A DNA stretch of 64,000 nt from positions 1 to 64,000 of the forward strand of contig CAMRWU010000008.1 in assembly GCA_947054505.1 (NCBI GenBank), written 5' to 3'. The position numbers and the translations under genes are program-made. This document shows, in pieces, positions 19,967-28,984 of this stretch. Each line of letters starts with the position of its first letter. Positions within the stretch are counted from its first letter, which is position 1. The notes beneath the pieces are model-generated. The model was given only the letters and a program-made list of their open reading frames with translations, was not told the origin of the DNA and did no database searches. Source of the DNA: an uncultured Pseudomonadota bacterium. Lineage in GTDB: Bacteria > Pseudomonadota > Alphaproteobacteria > RF32 > CAG-239.

Positions 19967-20027
19967 TTGTTTTCCTTTATAAAGCGTGTTAAAAAGAAAT
20001 CAATTCACCCATTAAATATAAATAATT

Positions 20028-20375
20028 ATGTATGTTAAATTGTTTTTTGTGGTTTTTTCCGCAGTTGTTTTAGCGATCATTGTTATGTTCGTTGTTATGT
20101 CTCAGTTGTTACAGTTCAAAGAAACTAAATTGAGGCAATTTATCGCGACACGAGATGAGACGCTTTTGGGAAAAAGGTTCATTGCGGAGGTTGAAAAATC
20201 TTTGGATGGCATTGATTCTCGGGAAGAATTGGAGCGCATTGTCATCAATGCTGATTATCGGTATGATTGTCAGAAGAGATTTGGCACGTCAGGTAACGGC
20301 TATTGGGAGATGCGGTCTTTAGCGGAAATCTTGCTGAAAGCTCAATTGGCGCAAGAAAGATTGAACCGGATGTAA
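20028..20375 (+). CDS. Hypothetical membrane-anchored protein (115 aa)
   Basis: A single N-terminal membrane helix (about residues 4-28) is followed by a charged soluble part with no recognised motif. No Shine-Dalgarno: the leader reads ATTAAATATAAATAATT before the ATG. It has its own strong terminator (20386-20424) and sits between the rpoBC terminator and a converging gene, the position typical of the orphan class. Topology predicts a small cytoplasmic or periplasmic domain held at the inner membrane. Confidence 0.6.
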   Translation: MYVKLFFVVFSAVVLAIIVMFVVMSQLLQFKETKLRQFIATRDETLLGKRFIAEVEKSLDGIDSREELERIVINADYRYDCQKRFGTSGNGYWEMRSLAEILLKAQLAQERLNRM

Positions 20376-20385
20376 AAACATGTGT

Positions 20386-20424
20386 AAAAAACGCCTCAAG
20401 TGTGAAACTTGAGGCGTTTTTTTT
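20386..20424. terminator. Bidirectional terminator
   Basis: Stem ACGCCTCAAG/CTTGAGGCGT with six A before and eight T after. Serves both converging genes. Confidence 0.9.
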
Positions 20425-20439
20425 GGAGAGGAGGGATTA

Positions 20440-21573
20440 TTAACGAGACAATTGACGAAGCGTTTGTACGTTTTGGAGGTGGCGTTTTTGCAACTCCGGA
20501 TTTTGCTTGTCAAAATTGCTGTGCTGTCCGCTTCCTTTAAGGTTGGCTGTTTGAGCAACCAGATGGTTCATTTTGTTTTGTTCAACAGAATTTGTTTGGT
20601 CGGCATGGAGCATCTGTTGTAAAAACTGGTTGGCTTGACTATTGGGAGCCAACAGTTGATACATGGTCAAACTGTGAGCGATTTTTTCTACCGATGTTCC
20701 TTGCTCCGGTTTGAAGTTGCCTTTTTCAATTTGTTGAGCAACAGCGGCGTATAAAGCGTCACGTTTTTGAACGCCTAAGTGAATTTCGAGAGCCGTGTCA
20801 TAGTAATTTTTTCTGGCTTGTTCAATCTTTGAGGTGGTGGTATCTTGTTTGTCCCGCTGGGGAACCACTTCAGATTGTACAGGGGTGAAAACTGTTGTTT
20901 CAGCGCCGGAGGAGGCGATGATTTGCGAATGTTTGGCTTTTTGAGTGTTTTCAATTTTTTCTTTTGTATTTTTGGAGGAGCTTAATTTTTGAGCACCCCA
21001 AAGGCTTCCGCCGAGGCTGATTAATCCAATGAGCGGATAAATGGCGTATTTGCGGCTTTTTCCGAGTTTTTGCGTTGCTTTTTGATAGACGCCGTTCATC
21101 TTAGCGGATAATTTTTTGATGCCGTTGCTCAAGGATGCAAATAATGAAGGACGAGCAGGCTTTTGAGCTTTTGCTTTTTGTTTGGCTTCTCTTCTCAGGG
21201 TTTTTGCATCTTTGTATTCGTATAATTTTTTATTTTTTGTTTTTTTGCGTTTTTCCAAAACATAACGAGGCTGTTTGACGGCTGCTTTTTTTGCCTCGTT
21301 TTGACGTTGTTTGATGATTTGCAGGGCTTGTTTGGCGATGCTGGACATTCTTAAGCCGCCCAATCTTCCGAAGCATTTGACATATTGGCGCATGACATCC
21401 AAGTCAGCATCGGAAAGCTTTTGGTCGTCAGAGACAAATGAGGTGATGACGGAGAGCGCTCTGGCATAACGATTTTTTCTAAAGTATTCTGAATCGTTTG
21501 GGGTGTTTTTGTGTTCTTTAATTTCCTGATTAAGGGTTGCAATATCAAATAGTTGCATTTTATTTTTTTGCAT
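20440..21573 (-). CDS. Hypothetical membrane protein with basic N-domain (377 aa)
   Basis: I do not recognise this protein. Residues 1-150 are soluble and become very Lys/Arg-rich (about 110-150), one membrane helix lies near residues 179-196 (YAIYPLIGLISLGGSLWG), and a Gln/Asn-rich presumably periplasmic part follows (200-377). This is the topology of a type II-like single-pass protein. Start 21573 is chosen for GGAG seven bases before it; two upstream and one downstream in-frame ATGs exist. A consensus promoter at 21608-21636 faces away from uvrC, so the two are divergently transcribed. Confidence 0.65.
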   Translation of the reverse strand: MQKNKMQLFDIATLNQEIKEHKNTPNDSEYFRKNRYARALSVITSFVSDDQKLSDADLDVMRQYVKCFGRLGGLRMSSIAKQALQIIKQRQNEAKKAAVKQPRYVLEKRKKTKNKKLYEYKDAKTLRREAKQKAKAQKPARPSLFASLSNGIKKLSAKMNGVYQKATQKLGKSRKYAIYPLIGLISLGGSLWGAQKLSSSKNTKEKIENTQKAKHSQIIASSGAETTVFTPVQSEVVPQRDKQDTTTSKIEQARKNYYDTALEIHLGVQKRDALYAAVAQQIEKGNFKPEQGTSVEKIAHSLTMYQLLAPNSQANQFLQQMLHADQTNSVEQNKMNHLVAQTANLKGSGQHSNFDKQNPELQKRHLQNVQTLRQLSR

Positions 21574-21607
21574 TTTTTTGCTCCGAAACATGTTTGAAAT
21601 TTGGTCT

Positions 21608-21636
21608 ATAATACGTCTATTTTGTATTTGTGTCAA
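21608..21636 (-). promoter_or_regulatory. Consensus promoter of the 377-aa gene
   Basis: Minus strand TTGACA (21636-21631), 17 nt, TATTAT (21613-21608). Confidence 0.8.
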
Positions 21637-21726
21637 TGGTGTTTGTGCGAATTGACAAGATCCATTTCTTTGCTTGAAATTCGTGTTGTCGCCCTTTATT
21701 ATAAATAACAATTGGAGGATATGACG

Positions 21727-23532
21727 GTGTTTGATATAAAACAGGGTTTGGCGCATTTGCAGGAACATATTAAGGTGGCTCCGGAAAAGCCCGGTGTTTA
21801 TCGTATGATTGCCGATAATGACGAAGTTTTATATGTGGGGAAGGCGAAAAATATTCGTAAGCGGATTACCGCATATTCTCATTTGGAAAAATTGCCGTTG
21901 CGCTTGCAACAGATGGTGGCGCAGATTAAGCGGATGGAATTTATTATTGTTGAAAATGAGGCCAGAGCGCTTTTGGTTGAAAATGAACTTATTAAGAAGT
22001 TTAAGCCTCGCTATAATATTCTTTTGAAAGATGATAAAACGTTTCCTCATCTGATGATTGACATGGGAACTGATTATCCTTGTCTGCGCAAGTATCGCGG
22101 AAGTCGACAGGATAAAAATAAATATTTTGGTCCGTTTGCCAGTGTGTTGGCGGTTAACAGTGTGGTTGATTTGTTGCAGAAGGCTTTTTTGTTGCGCTCG
22201 TGTCGGGATAGTGTGTTTAAGAATCGCGAGCGGCCGTGTTTGATGTATCAAATTAAGCGATGTTCGGGGCCATGTGTCGGGAGAATAAGTCAGGAAGATT
22301 ATCAAAATCTGGTTCAGGAGGCTGTTGATTTTCTTGAAGGGCGTAATACCAAAATGCAGGCAGAATTGTCAGCCAAGATGCAAGAAGCCAGTGATAAAAT
22401 GGATTATGAAACGGCATTGGTTTTGCGTGATCGTATTCGAGCTTTGACCAGTGTGCAGTCGGGGCATAATGTGGAATATGCCGACATAAAATCTGCCGAT
22501 GTTTTGGCTCTTGTTCGCAAAAATAACGTTATCTGTATTCAAATCTTTTTTATCCGTTCGGGGCAAAATTGCGGCAATACACCTTATTTTCCCACGCAGA
22601 CGGAAGGGGCTTCCGATGAGGAAGTTTTAGAAGCTTTTTTAGGGCGTTTTTATACGGGGCATTTGCCGCCGAAAGAGATTATCTTAGATAGGGAACTTGA
22701 GAACAGAGCTTTTTTGGAAAAGGCTATCGGTGCAAGGATTTTAACTTACAGCAAAGGGAAGAAAGCGGCAATTTTGAAGACGGTTCAGGCAAATGCCGAA
22801 GCTTCAATTGATCGTAAAGTTGCTTTAATGGCCGGAACGAAAAACAATCTTGAAGAATTTCAGCGTATTTTTAATTTGCCGCATCTTCCTCAGCGTATAG
22901 AGATTTATGATAACTCACACAATCAGGGAAGTTTTGCCATTGGGGCAATGGTGGTGGCAACACCGGATGGTTTTGATAAAAAAAGTTATCGTACATTTAA
23001 TATAAAAAATAGCGAAATTACCAATGATGACTTTGCGATGATGAAAGAAGTCTTGAGCCGGCGTTTTGCCCGTATGGATGCTTCGAATAAGCCGGATGTT
23101 ATTTTGTTGGATGGCGGAAAAGGGCAACTGAGTGCCGTGCATGAGTGTTTGAAGGATTATGATTTGTCCGATATTGCCATTATTGCCATCTCCAAAGGGC
23201 CTGATCGGAATGCCGGTAAAGAATTTTATCATATGGAGGGACGGGAAAGTTTTTCATTGCCTTTTCAATCGCCGATTGCGTTTTATATGCAAAACTTACG
23301 GGATGAAGCGCATCGTTTTGCTATCGGTACGCATCGCAAACGACGGGCAAAATCGATTTATAAGTCTCGGGTTGATGAGATTGAAGGAATCGGTTGCCGC
23401 AGAAAACGGGATTTGTTGAATTATTTTGGTTCTGTTGAAGAAATTTCTCAGGCGACGGTTAAGGATTTGCAAAAAGTGGACGGTATTAGTAAAAAAACGG
23501 CGGAAAAAATTCATAATTACTTTCATAATTAA
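21727..23532 (+). CDS. uvrC: Excinuclease ABC subunit C
   Basis: UvrC makes both incisions in nucleotide excision repair. In order: N-terminal GIY-YIG nuclease (KPGVYRM…VLYVGKAKNIRKRI), the Cys-rich stretch (RSCRD…RCSGPCVGRIS), the UVR motif for UvrB contact (about residues 205-235), the RNase H-like C-nuclease (IYDNSHNQGSFAIGAMV; LLDGGKGQL) and a C-terminal helix-hairpin-helix pair. About 601 aa, usual length. GGAGG lies only two bases before the ATG at 21721 but eight bases before the GTG at 21727, so I favour the GTG start. Confidence 0.96.
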   Translation: MFDIKQGLAHLQEHIKVAPEKPGVYRMIADNDEVLYVGKAKNIRKRITAYSHLEKLPLRLQQMVAQIKRMEFIIVENEARALLVENELIKKFKPRYNILLKDDKTFPHLMIDMGTDYPCLRKYRGSRQDKNKYFGPFASVLAVNSVVDLLQKAFLLRSCRDSVFKNRERPCLMYQIKRCSGPCVGRISQEDYQNLVQEAVDFLEGRNTKMQAELSAKMQEASDKMDYETALVLRDRIRALTSVQSGHNVEYADIKSADVLALVRKNNVICIQIFFIRSGQNCGNTPYFPTQTEGASDEEVLEAFLGRFYTGHLPPKEIILDRELENRAFLEKAIGARILTYSKGKKAAILKTVQANAEASIDRKVALMAGTKNNLEEFQRIFNLPHLPQRIEIYDNSHNQGSFAIGAMVVATPDGFDKKSYRTFNIKNSEITNDDFAMMKEVLSRRFARMDASNKPDVILLDGGKGQLSAVHECLKDYDLSDIAIIAISKGPDRNAGKEFYHMEGRESFSLPFQSPIAFYMQNLRDEAHRFAIGTHRKRRAKSIYKSRVDEIEGIGCRRKRDLLNYFGSVEEISQATVKDLQKVDGISKKTAEKIHNYFHN

Positions 23533-23583
23533 TTTTTATACCGTACTATATTTTTACATTTAGGTTTTTCAAGGGGATAAAAA

Positions 23584-24276
23584 ATGTATAATCTGCCTAA
23601 TTTGTTAACACTTTCCAGAATTGTTGTCATTCCGATTATCTTTTTGTCGGTGTATATTACAACAAAATCATGGGCTGTGTTTGCTGCTGTTTTGTTTATT
23701 ATTGCTTCGATTACGGACTATTTTGACGGCTATTTGGCTCGTTCCCGTAATGAAACATCCGCTTTTGGCAGGTTGTTGGATCCGATTGCCGATAAATTGT
23801 TGGTGGCTTCTGCTTTGGTTGTTTTGTTGGCTAAACCCGGAATGATTGAATATAAAATCAGTTTTATTCCCGTTATTGTTATTTTGTGCCGAGAGATTTT
23901 GGTGTCCGGATTGCGTGAGTTTTTGCGCGAGGTGAATGTCGGTATGCCGGTGACCCGTTTGGCAAAATGGAAAACAGGGTTTCAGATGACAGCCTTGTCT
24001 ATGATGTTGTTGAAAGGTGTTTGGTACTGGGGCGGTATCGGTGAAGTTTTGTTGTGGATTGCCGGTGTGTTGACTTTTATTACCGGTTATCAGTATTTTC
24101 AGCGTAGTTTTGAATATGTTCAGACTGTGGAGGCTACCGGTAAAAAGTCTGTTTCCGCAGAAACAGAGCCGGTTGCAAAAGTTAAAAAAACACCGGTGAA
24201 GAGTGTTAAAAAAACAGACTCTGCAAAAAAGACCGTTAAGAAGACCGGCGCAAAGTCAAAGAAAACATCCGCTTAG
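23584..24276 (+). CDS. pgsA: CDP-diacylglycerol-glycerol-3-phosphate 3-phosphatidyltransferase with Lys-rich tail
   Basis: PgsA makes phosphatidylglycerol phosphate in the inner membrane. The CDP-alcohol phosphotransferase motif D-G-x2-A-R-x8-G-x3-D-x3-D is intact (DGYLARSRNETSAFGRLLDP, then IAD). About four to five membrane helices are present. The last 35 residues (about 195-230) are a run of Lys/Thr/Ser/Ala, unusual for the family and probably disordered. uvrC-pgsA adjacency is common in alphaproteobacteria. Confidence 0.93.
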   Translation: MYNLPNLLTLSRIVVIPIIFLSVYITTKSWAVFAAVLFIIASITDYFDGYLARSRNETSAFGRLLDPIADKLLVASALVVLLAKPGMIEYKISFIPVIVILCREILVSGLREFLREVNVGMPVTRLAKWKTGFQMTALSMMLLKGVWYWGGIGEVLLWIAGVLTFITGYQYFQRSFEYVQTVEATGKKSVSAETEPVAKVKKTPVKSVKKTDSAKKTVKKTGAKSKKTSA

Positions 24277-24294
24277 TTTTTGAAGGTTCGTGAT

Positions 24295-24984
24295 ATGAAC
24301 AACAGCGGCAAACATATTCTGGTTGTGGATGATGATGCTCGTTTGCGTTCATTGCTACAGCGTTTTTTGAGAGAGAACGGTTTTTATGTTTCTGCGGCCA
24401 AAGATGCAGATAGTGCCCGTCATTTTCTTAAACAGTATGAATTTGATTTGCTGATTGTCGATGTGATGATGCCCAATGAAACCGGTTTTGAGTTCTTGGT
24501 GACATTACGGCTGGATAGTACGGTACCGGTTATTATGCTCACGGCGATGGGGGAGATTGAGGATCGGATTACAGGTTTGGAGCATGGGGCTGATGATTAT
24601 TTGGCAAAACCTTTTGAGCCGAAAGAGTTGGTTTTGCGGATTAAAAATATTTTTAAACGTGTTCCGGTAAAAGAAGGTGTCGCCGATGGCAAATTAAAGC
24701 TCGGGCTTTGTTTGTATGATTTGGTGACAAAGGAATTGTCAGATAAACAGGGGGGCATTATTCATATTACTCCGGTGGAGCAATCTTTGTTATCTGTTTT
24801 AGGCAAAAAGGCCGGTCAAGTTTTTACCAGAGAAAAATTGGCGGAGATTTTAGGGGCCGGACAAAGTCCGCGGTCAATAGATGTGCAGATTACGCGTTTG
24901 CGTAAAAAAATTGAGCAGGACTCTAAAAATCCGCGTTATTTGCAAACCGTCAGAGGCAAGGGCTATATGCTTTTGCCTGAATAA
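24295..24984 (+). CDS. OmpR-family response regulator
   Basis: The receiver domain (residues 1-120) has the acidic pocket VVDDD, phospho-acceptor Asp in LIVDVMMP (about residue 57), Thr in MLTAMG and Lys in YLAKPFEP. A winged-helix DNA-binding domain follows (about 125-229), ending KNPRYLQTVRGKGYML. Start 24295 has AAGG eight bases upstream. It partners with the histidine kinase 24 bp downstream. The target genes cannot be told from sequence; an alphaproteobacterial PetR-like role is possible. Confidence 0.93.
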   Translation: MNNSGKHILVVDDDARLRSLLQRFLRENGFYVSAAKDADSARHFLKQYEFDLLIVDVMMPNETGFEFLVTLRLDSTVPVIMLTAMGEIEDRITGLEHGADDYLAKPFEPKELVLRIKNIFKRVPVKEGVADGKLKLGLCLYDLVTKELSDKQGGIIHITPVEQSLLSVLGKKAGQVFTREKLAEILGAGQSPRSIDVQITRLRKKIEQDSKNPRYLQTVRGKGYMLLPE

Positions 24985-25008
24985 ATCCTATTTGTGAGGA
25001 GAAAACAA

Positions 25009-26367
25009 ATGCATATTAAATTATCAAACGGATTGGAAGAAAAGCTGAAGTATTTTCGTCTGAAGTTTTTGCCGCGTACGTTGTTTTTCAGAACAATGTT
25101 ATTGATTTTTGTTCCGTTGATTGTGGTGCAAATTGTTTCGGTGGTGATGTTTTTTGACGGTAGTTGGAGCCGTATGGGGCGTCGTCTTTCCGAAAATTTG
25201 GTTGCGGATATGAGTTTTGTTGTCGATATGATGGTTAAAAATCCGGAAGAGATGGAGAGTATCGAACAGATGGCCGCTCGTAAGTTTGGTATGTCTGTCG
25301 AATTTTATGGTGAGCAAGAAAAACATCAGGTCATCAATAAAGTCAGCAAAACGAACCGTTTGATTTTTGGTTATTTGGAAGAAGCTTTGAAGAAGGATTT
25401 TCCAAAGGCGGAAACAACGATTTATGAGGGTAAAGGTGATAAAGATTTAATCGTTCTTGTCGATAATGATCAAGGTTTGTACAAGTTTGTTACGACAAGA
25501 AAAAAGATTTTTAGTTCGTCTATCTTTATGTTTGTGGTTTGGATGGCCGGAACATCAATTTTACTCTTTCTGGTTGCTGTTTTGTTTTTGCGTATTCAAG
25601 TTCGTTCCATTGCTGAGCTGGCGCAGGTTGCTGAGGATTTTGGTAAGGGAATTGATAATAAAAACTTCAAACCTTACGGATCATCAGAAGTTCGTAAGGC
25701 GGCACTGGCTTTTATTAAGATGAAAGAGCGGATTCAACGGCAAATCAGTGAACGTACTCAGATGTTGGCCGGTGTTTCTCATGATTTGCGCACGCCTTTG
25801 ACGAGAATGAAGTTGCAGGTGACAATGATGCCGGATGGTGATGATAAAAAAGACTTTTTATCCGATATCGACGAGATGGAAAAAATGCTTGACGGTTATC
25901 TGTCTTTTGTGAGTGGGGAAGGTGGTGAAAAATCATCCTTTGTTGATATGAATGAGATGATTTTGAGCATCATTAATAAATTCCGCAATAAAAAGGCTCT
26001 TATCCGTTATTCCACCAATGATCAGGTTAGTGCTATTCAGGGGCGTGAACAAGCATTGAAACGGGCTTTGACAAATGTTATTTCCAATGCTTTTCGTTAT
26101 GGAAAGACAATAGCCGTTAAGTTGGAAAGCAATGATAAAAAATTGTTTGTAACCATTGATGATGATGGCCCTGGGATTCCGGAAGATAAGCGTGAGGATG
26201 TTTTCAAAGCGTTTTATCGTCTTGATGAATCTCGCAATAAAGAAACCGGTGGCGTTGGTTTGGGATTGTCAATTACAAAAGATGTTGTGGCATCGCATGG
26301 TGGTACGATTGAATTGAGCGACAGTGAACTGGGTGGTTTGCGCGTTTCTATTTGTATTCCTTTGTAA
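25009..26367 (+). CDS. Sensor histidine kinase
   Basis: This is the membrane kinase for the response regulator just upstream. It has two membrane helices (about residues 24-50 and 165-190) around a sensor domain of some 110 residues, a HAMP linker, HisKA with LAGVSHDLRTPLTRMK (phospho-His about 258) and a HATPase domain (N box NVISNAFRYG, G boxes DDGPGIPE and GVGLGLSI). 452 aa. GAGGAG lies seven bases before the ATG at 25009. It is followed after 11 bp by the acidic repeat protein, which may be co-transcribed. Confidence 0.94.
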   Translation: MHIKLSNGLEEKLKYFRLKFLPRTLFFRTMLLIFVPLIVVQIVSVVMFFDGSWSRMGRRLSENLVADMSFVVDMMVKNPEEMESIEQMAARKFGMSVEFYGEQEKHQVINKVSKTNRLIFGYLEEALKKDFPKAETTIYEGKGDKDLIVLVDNDQGLYKFVTTRKKIFSSSIFMFVVWMAGTSILLFLVAVLFLRIQVRSIAELAQVAEDFGKGIDNKNFKPYGSSEVRKAALAFIKMKERIQRQISERTQMLAGVSHDLRTPLTRMKLQVTMMPDGDDKKDFLSDIDEMEKMLDGYLSFVSGEGGEKSSFVDMNEMILSIINKFRNKKALIRYSTNDQVSAIQGREQALKRALTNVISNAFRYGKTIAVKLESNDKKLFVTIDDDGPGIPEDKREDVFKAFYRLDESRNKETGGVGLGLSITKDVVASHGGTIELSDSELGGLRVSICIPL

Positions 26368-26378
26368 ACAGGTGGCAG

Positions 26379-27737
26379 ATGGCTGAGGAAAATTTTGATT
26401 TCAATGCAGATGAACTTTCTTTTTCCGGACAAATGTCTGAGGAAGAGGTGAATGCTTTTGATTTTAATTTGGATAAAGATTTAAAATTGGAAGGACTTGA
26501 TGATATTTCAGCTCCTTCTTTTGAGCGTGTCACCGAAAGTGAGGTTGTTGCAGAAGGCGAAGAACCTCAGTTTGATATTGATAATTTGCTGGATAATATT
26601 AGTTTTGATGAAAAACCGTCGGTTGAGAGGGAACAAGATGACGTTTCTTCCGCTGATGTTGGTGATGAGTTGTCTTTTGTCGCCGAGGCAGATGAAAATG
26701 TATCTGATGTTTCTGCAGGTGAGCTGACACCATCGTTTATGAACGAATGGGCGGAAATGCCGAGAGATGATGGTAACGGAGATTGGAAAGCACCGCAGGA
26801 CTTTGATGAATTTAAGGATGAAGCTACTGTTATAGATGAGCCGGCGGTTGCCGAGGAAACAGCGATTGAGGATAACGAGGTTCTTGTGGAAGATGAGTTT
26901 TCCGGTATTGTCGATGAAGCGGAAAGCAATGTTCAGGAAATGACGTTTGCCGATGAAGTTGCTGTTGAAGCGGAAGTGGAACCGGAGGTCGAGGAACCTG
27001 TTTTGGATGCTTATGGCGAAACGGAAGCAGAACCGGAGGTCGAGGAACCTGTTTTGGATGCTTATGGCGAAACGGAAGCAGAACCGGAGGTCGAGGAACC
27101 TGTTTTGGATGCTTATGGCGAAACGGAAGCAGAACCGGAGGTCGAGGAACCTACCTTTGATGCTTATGGCGAAGCGGAAGCAGAACCAGAGGCTGGGGAA
27201 CCTGTTTCGGATGCTTATGGCGAAGCGGAAGCAGAACCAGAGGCTGGGGAACCTGTTTCGGATGCTTATGGCGAAGCGGAAGCGGAACCGAAGGTCGAGG
27301 AACCTGTTTTGGATGAAGTTGTTGGGGCAGAAACGTCTTTTGAAGAAAATGTCGTGGTGGAACCGGTCGTTACGCCGGTTGTTGAACGTTCTGCCGTTGC
27401 AAATGTTCATGATGCGGGGTATGCAAAATGGTTTAGCGGGGCGGCTGATAATCAATATTTTGAAGTCGGACGGCAAACAGAACCGTATACCATTGAGGGA
27501 AATGATATTTGTCAGGCGATTCATGTGAATTGTAGTTTCGATGCTTATGGTTGGCTGGTTTGTTTTGGCAACGGGATGATGATGAGCCTATCTGATGTGC
27601 GGGAGTATCAGTTGCGAAACGGAGGGCTTCCGGATGAAAACGGGGTTATCCGTTACGGAAATAACGAGTTTCCGTTTAGTGGAATTAACCGGATTGTTAT
27701 TTATCAAAGTGTGCAGTATTTCAGTTACGGTGTTTAG
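26379..27737 (+). CDS. Acidic protein with 17-residue tandem repeats (452 aa)
   Basis: The N-terminal 340 residues are highly acidic and probably disordered. Residues about 201-313 hold six full and one partial copy of a 17-residue repeat of the form EPEVEEPVLDAYGETEA. The C-terminal 110 residues form a distinct, non-repeated domain with aromatic and glycine residues and two Cys (QAIHVNCSFDAYGWLVCFGN), which includes another DAYG. I do not recognise a family. AGGTGG precedes the ATG. It follows the kinase closely, so may be part of that operon. It overlaps the converging tadA stop by 4 bp. Confidence 0.75.
   Translation: MAEENFDFNADELSFSGQMSEEEVNAFDFNLDKDLKLEGLDDISAPSFERVTESEVVAEGEEPQFDIDNLLDNISFDEKPSVEREQDDVSSADVGDELSFVAEADENVSDVSAGELTPSFMNEWAEMPRDDGNGDWKAPQDFDEFKDEATVIDEPAVAEETAIEDNEVLVEDEFSGIVDEAESNVQEMTFADEVAVEAEVEPEVEEPVLDAYGETEAEPEVEEPVLDAYGETEAEPEVEEPVLDAYGETEAEPEVEEPTFDAYGEAEAEPEAGEPVSDAYGEAEAEPEAGEPVSDAYGEAEAEPKVEEPVLDEVVGAETSFEENVVVEPVVTPVVERSAVANVHDAGYAKWFSGAADNQYFEVGRQTEPYTIEGNDICQAIHVNCSFDAYGWLVCFGNGMMMSLSDVREYQLRNGGLPDENGVIRYGNNEFPFSGINRIVIYQSVQYFSYGV
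26979..27316 (+). repeat. 51-bp tandem repeats inside the acidic protein gene
   Basis: Units start at 26979, 27030, 27081, 27132, 27183, 27234 and 27285 (partial). The first units are nearly identical in DNA, the later ones have diverged, which indicates recent copy-number change by slippage or recombination. The frame is kept because the unit is a multiple of three. Confidence 0.9.
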
Positions 27738-28195
27738 TTTTTCTGCCGTTTTTTTCTGAAAAAGTCTTTAAGGAGTTGTCCGCATTCTTCGGCCATCAGT
27801 CCGTGGTGTACTGTGGGTTTGTGGTGACAGGTCGGTTGTTCGTAAAAGCGGACACCGCTGGTGACGGCGCCACCTTTTTCGTCTGTGGCGGCAAAAAATA
27901 AGTTGCGGATGCGAGCAAAGGAGATGGCTGCGGCACACATTGTACAGGGCTCTAAGGTGACGTATAAATCCATTCTGCGCAGACGATTGGTGCCTAGTTT
28001 GGCGCAGGCTTCTTGAATGGCTTTTATTTCGGCATGGGCGGTGGCGTCTTCAACATGTTGACTTTGATTAAAGGTTTCGGCCACAATTTCGTTTGTTTCC
28101 GGATTGACAATGACACAGCCGATAGGAACTTCATCATGAGTTGCGGCTTTTTGAGCCAGTTCGTAAGCGCGTTGCATGTATTCCAGATTTTTCAT
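27734..28195 (-). CDS. tadA: tRNA-specific adenosine deaminase TadA
   Basis: TadA converts A34 to inosine in tRNA-Arg(ACG). The zinc deaminase signature is complete: HAE (about residues 54-56) with the catalytic Glu, and PCTMC (about 82-86). 153 aa, typical. AAAGGA precedes the ATG at 28195. It is divergent from the RsuA-family gene. A general cytidine/guanine deaminase is possible but less likely given length and motif spacing. Confidence 0.88.
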   Translation of the reverse strand: MKNLEYMQRAYELAQKAATHDEVPIGCVIVNPETNEIVAETFNQSQHVEDATAHAEIKAIQEACAKLGTNRLRRMDLYVTLEPCTMCAAAISFARIRNLFFAATDEKGGAVTSGVRFYEQPTCHHKPTVHHGLMAEECGQLLKDFFRKKRQKN

Positions 28196-28261
28196 GACTT
28201 TCCTTTTCTGTTGTAATTTTATTTAATTATGCTAGAAGATAAGAAAAAAGGAAAGTTTAAA

Positions 28262-28984
28262 ATGAGTGAAAGATTGGCAAAATTTATGGCGCGTTCCGGC
28301 GTTTGTTCTCGGCGGCAGGCTGAAGTTTATATCAGTCAAAAGCGTGTTACCGTTAACGGAGAGATTGTTGATTCTCCTGCTTTTAATGTCAACGGTAATG
28401 AAAAGATATTGTTTGACGGAGAAAAGTTGCCGCAATTGGAAGCTACTCGCCTATGGCTTTATCATAAACCTGTCGGTTTGGTAACCACTCATAAAGATGA
28501 GAAAGATCGTCCTACCGTATTTGATAATCTTCCGGCCGGTTTGCCTCGGGTTATTTCTGTCGGGCGATTGGATTTGAACTCCGAAGGCTTGTTGCTGTTG
28601 ACAAACAGCGGGGATTTGTCTCGCAAGCTTGAGCGACCGGAGAATGGGTGGTTGCGGCGTTATAAAGTCAGAGTTCACGGAATCGTTGATAAGAAAAAGT
28701 TGGAGGCTTTGGCTAAAGGGTGTGTTGTCGACGGTGTTTCTTACGCGCCGATAAAAGCTGAAGTGGAAAGTGTTCAGGGAACAAACAGTTGGCTGATTGT
28801 GACATTAAGTGAAGGAAAAAATCGAGAAATTCGCAAAGTGATGAAGTCTATCGGTTTGGAGGTTTCTCGTCTTATTCGTTTGTCTTATGGGCCGTTTCAA
28901 TTGGGAAGTCTGCGACGAGGCGAAGTTAAGGAAGTTCCTGCAAAAGTTCTGCATGAACAGTTGGGAGCCAAGTTTAGTCTATGA
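28262..28984 (+). CDS. RsuA/RluB-family rRNA pseudouridine synthase
   Basis: An N-terminal S4 RNA-binding domain (RLAKFMARSGVCSRRQAEVY, about residues 4-23) is followed by the pseudouridine synthase domain with catalytic Asp in the motif GRLDLNSEGLLLLTNSG (about 111-127). 240 aa fits RluB/RluE/RsuA-type enzymes; the exact rRNA target cannot be told. AAAGGA lies eight bases before the ATG at 28262. Its TGA overlaps the rsmD ATG (ATGA), so the two are translationally coupled. Confidence 0.92.
   Translation: MSERLAKFMARSGVCSRRQAEVYISQKRVTVNGEIVDSPAFNVNGNEKILFDGEKLPQLEATRLWLYHKPVGLVTTHKDEKDRPTVFDNLPAGLPRVISVGRLDLNSEGLLLLTNSGDLSRKLERPENGWLRRYKVRVHGIVDKKKLEALAKGCVVDGVSYAPIKAEVESVQGTNSWLIVTLSEGKNREIRKVMKSIGLEVSRLIRLSYGPFQLGSLRRGEVKEVPAKVLHEQLGAKFSL

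Noticed and set aside
26508..27524. Long antisense frame over the 51-bp repeats
   Set aside because: It exists only because the repeat unit lacks stops on the other strand; the product is Arg/Phe-rich and has no domain.
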